A DNA stretch of 64,000 nt, from the NCBI GenBank assembly GCA_010645155.1, contig CM021320.1, positions 9,075,031 through 9,139,030 on the forward strand, read 5' to 3'. Positions 58,965 through 64,000 of the stretch are shown here, piece after piece. Origin of the DNA: Tigriopus japonicus. Its lineage: Eukaryota; Arthropoda; Copepoda; Harpacticoida; Harpacticidae. The translations under genes and the position numbers were made by a program. Every line of letters starts with the position of its first letter. Position 1 is the stretch's first letter. The notes under the pieces were generated by a model. The model was given only the letters and a program-made list of their open reading frames with translations. It did not search any database and had not been told where the DNA came from.

Positions 58965-61900
58965 CTGTAAGATAAATTGCAAACAAGATTAACAAGAGCG
59001 AGGATTACAGAGCTTTAAATTTAAATATTCTTTGACTTTTTTAGTTGATTTTGGCAACGTCTTGAAAGTTTTGGAACGTACAATCGACTCTCCCTTATTT
59101 TTACACGGTTGCATCTAAGAGGTTCACTTCTTAGAAACACAAAGAAATGGAAAAGTAACAAATTGGTTCACCTACAATATTCATTTAAAGGCGAGTTAAC
59201 TGTGTTACTGTTTATCATCCTCGGAACGGGAAAAAATACTTGTGATTTGATCAAACGAACCAAATGGAGAAAAAAACAGAAAAGCATATTTTTTATAAGA
59301 CGTTCGCCATATAACTCAAAATCACATTTTTGACTTTTTAAGTGTTTTCCATTCCCTGCAAATAACGAATGCTTCACAAAGAATGAAATTGAAGCTACTG
59401 TTCTTCAAAAAAAACGGGTACTTGAAACTGCCAATGGTCAGCTCAGTTGATTAACTTCTCTTTCGTTCTTGGAGGCCTTTTGTGGTTGGTATGGCATCTC
59501 GCTGATTTGAAGTGTCATTGGACATGATTCCTCAGATACAAGCGGGCAAGACACTTGATTAAAGCACAAAGAAACTCTGATTTCACACTTTTGAGAAGTT
59601 AGGAGTGTGAACAATTTGACTTTGATTCCAATTTAGATGCACTTTGAGCGCAGCAAGTGAAAGGAAAGGATTGGAAGCCTTCAAAGGCTATGATTACAAG
59701 AATTTCACCTCTTTTCGTCTTTGACAACAACCACAAAGGCTCTTGAGTATGAAGCGGAACTAAAAATGGCAGAAACTGGCCCCGTCATTGTACTTCATGC
59801 ATATTCGCTTCATTTGAAAGGGAATCATACTTGTCTGCTCTATCTTGTTCACGCTATATGTCGACACTTCATGGGGAGAGGTACAAATGTAGCCGTACTC
59901 CAAAGTCTCTCTATGATTAATAAGTCCATCCAAGGCATATACAAGACTCAATTATTTACGCTTCTCAACGGGGCACCCCATAATCAAAAATCAAAAGTTG
60001 GTCTCTTTCGCACCATGATCAACCATTTATGGTGGATAGCCCTCGACCAAGTTTTTTATGATGCTTTTTGAGTGTTTGCGTCTCAGAGTCTTCATCGTAT
60101 TTGAAAGGTCTTCTTGTAATAAATTTGAAGAGAGGGTTGAGATTGTGTGTCGAGAGATGAAGATGAGTTTGAAAGGCATCATCAAGCGATGAGGCTTTTG
60201 TTTCAGTTTCACCCTTAAAAATCGCTCCACACATGACGATGTGGACACCAAGGCCATTGAGAAACTCAAAACATTTTTCCTTCCAATTTTAAGATGAGCG
60301 AGACCATCTATTTTTTAATCTGCACGGTCAGAGCAAGTCCAGTCATTAAATTTGGGGCAAGCCTTAAATAGCCATTTTCTTTCCTCAGACAAGATTTTCA
60401 GAGCCAGGGACACCCTGATTAGATAAAGGGACCGAGATCAGTACTAGTAATATATCACGGACTTAGGGGGCTCAAGGTACCATGCATTTTGCATCCTGAA
60501 TTGCGTCACATTCACTTTTTCACGACTAGTTTGAGGCAAGATTTCGAAAGGTTCAGAAACTCAATCTGCCTGGGCTTAAAAATAATCATGCATTAAAAAG
60601 TGAACAAGATACACAAAACGTTCAATCTGTTTCAAACTCAGTGACATGACTATTTTTTGGTTTTAGGGCCCTCTAAGGTGTATCATTTCTTTTGAAGAGC
60701 ATGACGGCATTCGAGTGAAATGATATTTGAGTGAGCGTATTCAAAACTCGGGGTCGTAAAAAACAGAGATTTCTTCTTGCACATGCGATTGTACATATTT
60801 GGGCTACACTTTCGATACGGTTCGATTTGAGAGATCACAAGACAAACCTTTGACTTTGATGGCTCGCGACATTGATATCCGTCATCGGTTATGTGACAGA
60901 GGAAATACCCTGTGAAAAGCAGTTTAAGTATAGCTTTGGGATATCTGTCTCCATTAAGTGCATGGGGAAGTAAGTATGTGTAGCAGACCAAAATGCAAGG
61001 TGAGAGAGAGGTTTTCACCGCTTGAAGGCTTCTTTCCTGCTACTATTGTAGTACACTACACAGTAGCGCTTCCGAGACTGTCTCAAAGAGAAGAAGGGAC
61101 AGAAACTTGCGTTTAGGGTCTTGTTAATTTCTATTCTCGTTATGAGGAAATGAATGCTTCGCCCTGAAGTTAATGATTTAGGAGGCACCTGAGTCCTCCC
61201 CGGTGGCAATTGTCTTCCAGAAAAATGCCTCGATTCCAATCCAAGCTAGCCCAGATGGGACGAGATCGATTGCCCCATACATAAAGAGTCCGTTCTTGTT
61301 CGGAGATTCGAACACGGGTCTTGTAATTAGACACTCTTTTCAGGTTTGGTGTTTTCACGTGAAAGAGCTGAAAATGGCCAACCTGGTCTTTGAATCAGCT
61401 ACGGCTTAGCTACTTGCCGCCATCTTTTCTAAAGGCAAAGAAAACGTCTCAGCGAAATATAGACATGTTTTGATAGGTAAAACTGATCTTATGACTTAAC
61501 AGGAATAAGATAACGTCATAGTAGTCGCCCACTCAAGTTCAACTTGTGTAATACCTCTTGGGAAGCCGTCAAAAAGAATCAAGAATTTCCAAAGATTGAA
61601 AATCGAGTCACCATAGCCGTTTTAACAAGGGAGAGAAGTTCAGACCGATAGCCATCAATTGCCCAAGATTGTGATTGCCGACCTGGGCAGGCTCATTTTC
61701 ATCCCATTTTCATTTCTGTCCTCTCATTATCATTCAGAGGTCCGGGGATGACTGTTTGTTTCCCGTTCAGACTTCTGACCATCTCTTCCCATTGAAGCAA
61801 TTTTAGCACTGCAATCCTCTCTACCTTGATCGTTGGTGCCAAGACCAATCCAATCTTGGTGCCTGAGACCTCGAGAGAAACTGCCACTAGAGATTCTTCT

Positions 61901-64000
61901 TGGGGGCGCCCATTTCAGACGTCAAACTTGCAGAGAGTGGATGACTGCGCATAAAATATGAGTCCTCTGACAAGATATGACATAGTTTTGCAAGTAAGAC
62001 TTAACCCTCAAACTTTCTACCGGCACGAAAATCGGCTTGTTGTCGAGAGGACATTGATAAAGATTCCATAATTAAGCTCCGGGGAGGCTTGGAAGTGATT
62101 TCGAATATTTTAAAGAAAAACTTGAAGTGAAGACACCTACAGTGTGACGCGTTTCGAGCGTAAATTGTCAGACCCCATATGGAGACGTGCGGAACCCATC
62201 ATTATTGCAATTTGCACTCCCCAAGATTTACCCCCACTAATTCGAAAAACTGGGAAAACCACCGAGCCAAATTTTCCCCTTGCATTTCCTTCGTTGATGA
62301 GTCGTTATCCAATATTTGGACTCCAGATTCCTCTCCCATGTTAGACAAGGTTGTACTTATGGCGTAATGAAACCTAACTTCGCCCACGAATTATCTCTGG
62401 TTGTCTCTCAATCGCAATGGATGTTCACGATGAGTTCCAAGAACGTGTTTCTCAAGCAAGCAATCTGACCGGTGAAAGTTGGAGTTGGGGTACATACATA
62501 TACGGACATCTTTCTCACACGCTTGCCAGAGGTCAAACCCCAACTCGTCAACCAGGTGCAGAAAACGGACATTCGTTCCGGCGGTTTCCGACGATATCAA
62601 GTCATCATCGCGTTCATTGTAGAGCTAAAGAGCTTCGTTTTTTCTCACTCGACTCAAAGGACATCCCGGATTTTTTACGGGACAATTGGTGAACGTGCCA
62701 AGTGGAAGAGAGGAAATCGAAATCGAGTTTTGAATGAACCGTACTTTTCGAATGGATAGCATCTTGCTACCGAGATCTTCTTTCGTTGCACAATGGGCAG
62801 GTATTTCAAGTTCAATGGGGGATCCTGAACAAAACCTTTTGGAATGGCGCCATGAGACATCCTGCCACTCTGATTTCGATGACAAAGACTCTTTTTTCCC
62901 CAAGTTATGAGTACCGAAAGCCATGAAGAATACGTTTCGGTACGTTCGACAGCTAAACCATTAAGAAAACAACTTGACGGTCGATGTGTAAGCCGTTTAA
63001 AAGGCGAATATAGCTAAATCCACCGCCGTTTTGTCACCTTTCAGGCTTGATTCGAATCACTTTGTATGCCTCCCTCTGATCGAAGGAATCATTTAAACCG
63101 CATCATTAAGTTGCCAGTGGATTCGAACCTCATTGCTCTTTGTATCAAGGCGAGAATCTCCCCCATCTTGCTCGAGCATTGGGAAAAAAAATCTCTCAAA
63201 AATGAGCGATGGGCACCACCGACCATTATTTGAATCATAGAGCCTATCTCAGACACCAAGATATGCGTCCGTTTTTCTCAGATGGAGTTTCGCAATCCAA
63301 AACGAGTATTTGAATGGTATACTTCTCGACTCTATTCGCTTCGGTTGTCTGCGATGGTTTGTTTTGGTTTGGTGGTTTGTTCTCAGCAGGATGAAACTTG
63401 GTTAATCCTTTGTAATCCGGAGCAGATAATTATTTTCCATCATAAGTGGAAGCAGCAAGGTTTTCAAATAGAAGTTATTGTTTCCGACAATTTTCACTTT
63501 CTATCGCCATTTGTTAGGCATATTTGAACCTTATTTTTAGCCCGAGAAATTCCCTTCAAATGGCATTGAGCAATCATTCCATCCAAAAAGTTGGCACTTG
63601 AAAAGGATGATTTTGTGCCACTATCTTGTCTCTGCTAGTGCCCTAATCGGACAAGAGCATTTCCCAATTTAGGACCAAAAAGGCATGACCAATGATGGAT
63701 TTAGTGTTCAGATATCAATTAAGACCGTCACATCCAAACCTGATTCAACCATTGTTAGATTGGTTCATTCAGCCACCAAAAAGAACGGGAACAAGAAGGG
63801 ACCCATTGAGTTTTATGTTTTCTGACGTGATTGCGTAAGGCACGTCAATATTTTAATTGATTATGGACGTTTCGGAACAAGAGGCACCTCGACCAATCAA
63901 TGTTCAAAAATCACATTATTGACCTTGCCTCTTGTTTTTCGTGCTGTTTTGGTTGGAATTTATTCCGCATTCGTGATGTTTTTATTCGTGATATCTGGTA
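58965..64000. other. Long 5' region or intron; no exon assigned
   Basis: Probably contains the first exon(s) and promoter of the minus-strand gene ending at 55819, but I could not identify them. Bases 61150-61360 are open in several frames and include GTTCGAATCTCC on the minus strand, without a foldable tRNA. Bases 62400-62700 are GC-richer than the rest. Neither is supported as coding. Confidence 0.35.

Noticed and set aside
61290..61330. Second B-box-like sequence, minus strand GTTCGAATCTCC
   Set aside because: The T-stem does not pair and no other arms are visible.
62417..62759. Two overlapping plus-strand frames of about 90 residues
   Set aside because: Both strands and several frames are open here with no family similarity or clear splice sites, so neither can be preferred.

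Overview
This is a window of nuclear DNA from an animal, most likely a crustacean and perhaps a copepod. It is AT-rich. The genes have introns of about 55 bp to 4.4 kb with standard GT-AG ends. The gene set is metazoan (condensin, CCT chaperonin, TFIID cofactor, rhotekin, mitochondrial ribosomal protein, dolichol synthesis). One promoter shows a TATA box plus an arthropod-type TCAGT initiator. The copepod assignment is inference; no rRNA or mitochondrial marker is present.

Layout. Bases 1-5100 are repeat-rich: a gypsy-type gag relic, a mariner transposase relic, a 92-base assembly gap beside a long inverted repeat, and a pogo-like element. A previously hidden six-exon minus-strand gene for a secreted two-domain protein spans 5132-11147. 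Its 4.4-kb third intron holds a dead LINE broken by two further insertions with 8-bp target duplications. Bases 11.5-13 kb hold a single-exon secreted cysteine-rich protein with a clear core promoter. D2HGDH (+) and SMC2 (-) then converge. SMC2 is divergent from a possible SPIDR-like gene, followed by DR1 and a convergent small membrane-protein gene. Rhotekin (+) converges on an EIF1AD/MPV17-like pair (-). CCT8 (+) follows, then two tandem small coiled-coil genes (+), then mitochondrial-type lysyl-tRNA synthetase with MRPS14 (-), DHDDS (+), and a gene with a C-terminal mitochondria-eating-protein-like domain (-, 5' end not found). The last 5 kb and bases 51.5-55.8 kb are gene-poor and contain nested DNA transposons.

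The most unusual feature is tight same-strand gene packing. The MRPS14 stop codon and the lysyl-tRNA synthetase start codon are separated by only three bases and lie in the same frame, and both products serve mitochondrial translation. EIF1AD/MPV17-like (87 bp apart) and the two coiled-coil genes (85 bp apart) each have a strong splice acceptor 16-30 bases before the downstream ATG. This suggests polycistronic transcription, with trans-splicing possible at two of the three junctions. Many introns and intergenic stretches carry miniature inverted-repeat elements of at least two TA-target families and three 8-bp-target families, several of them nested.
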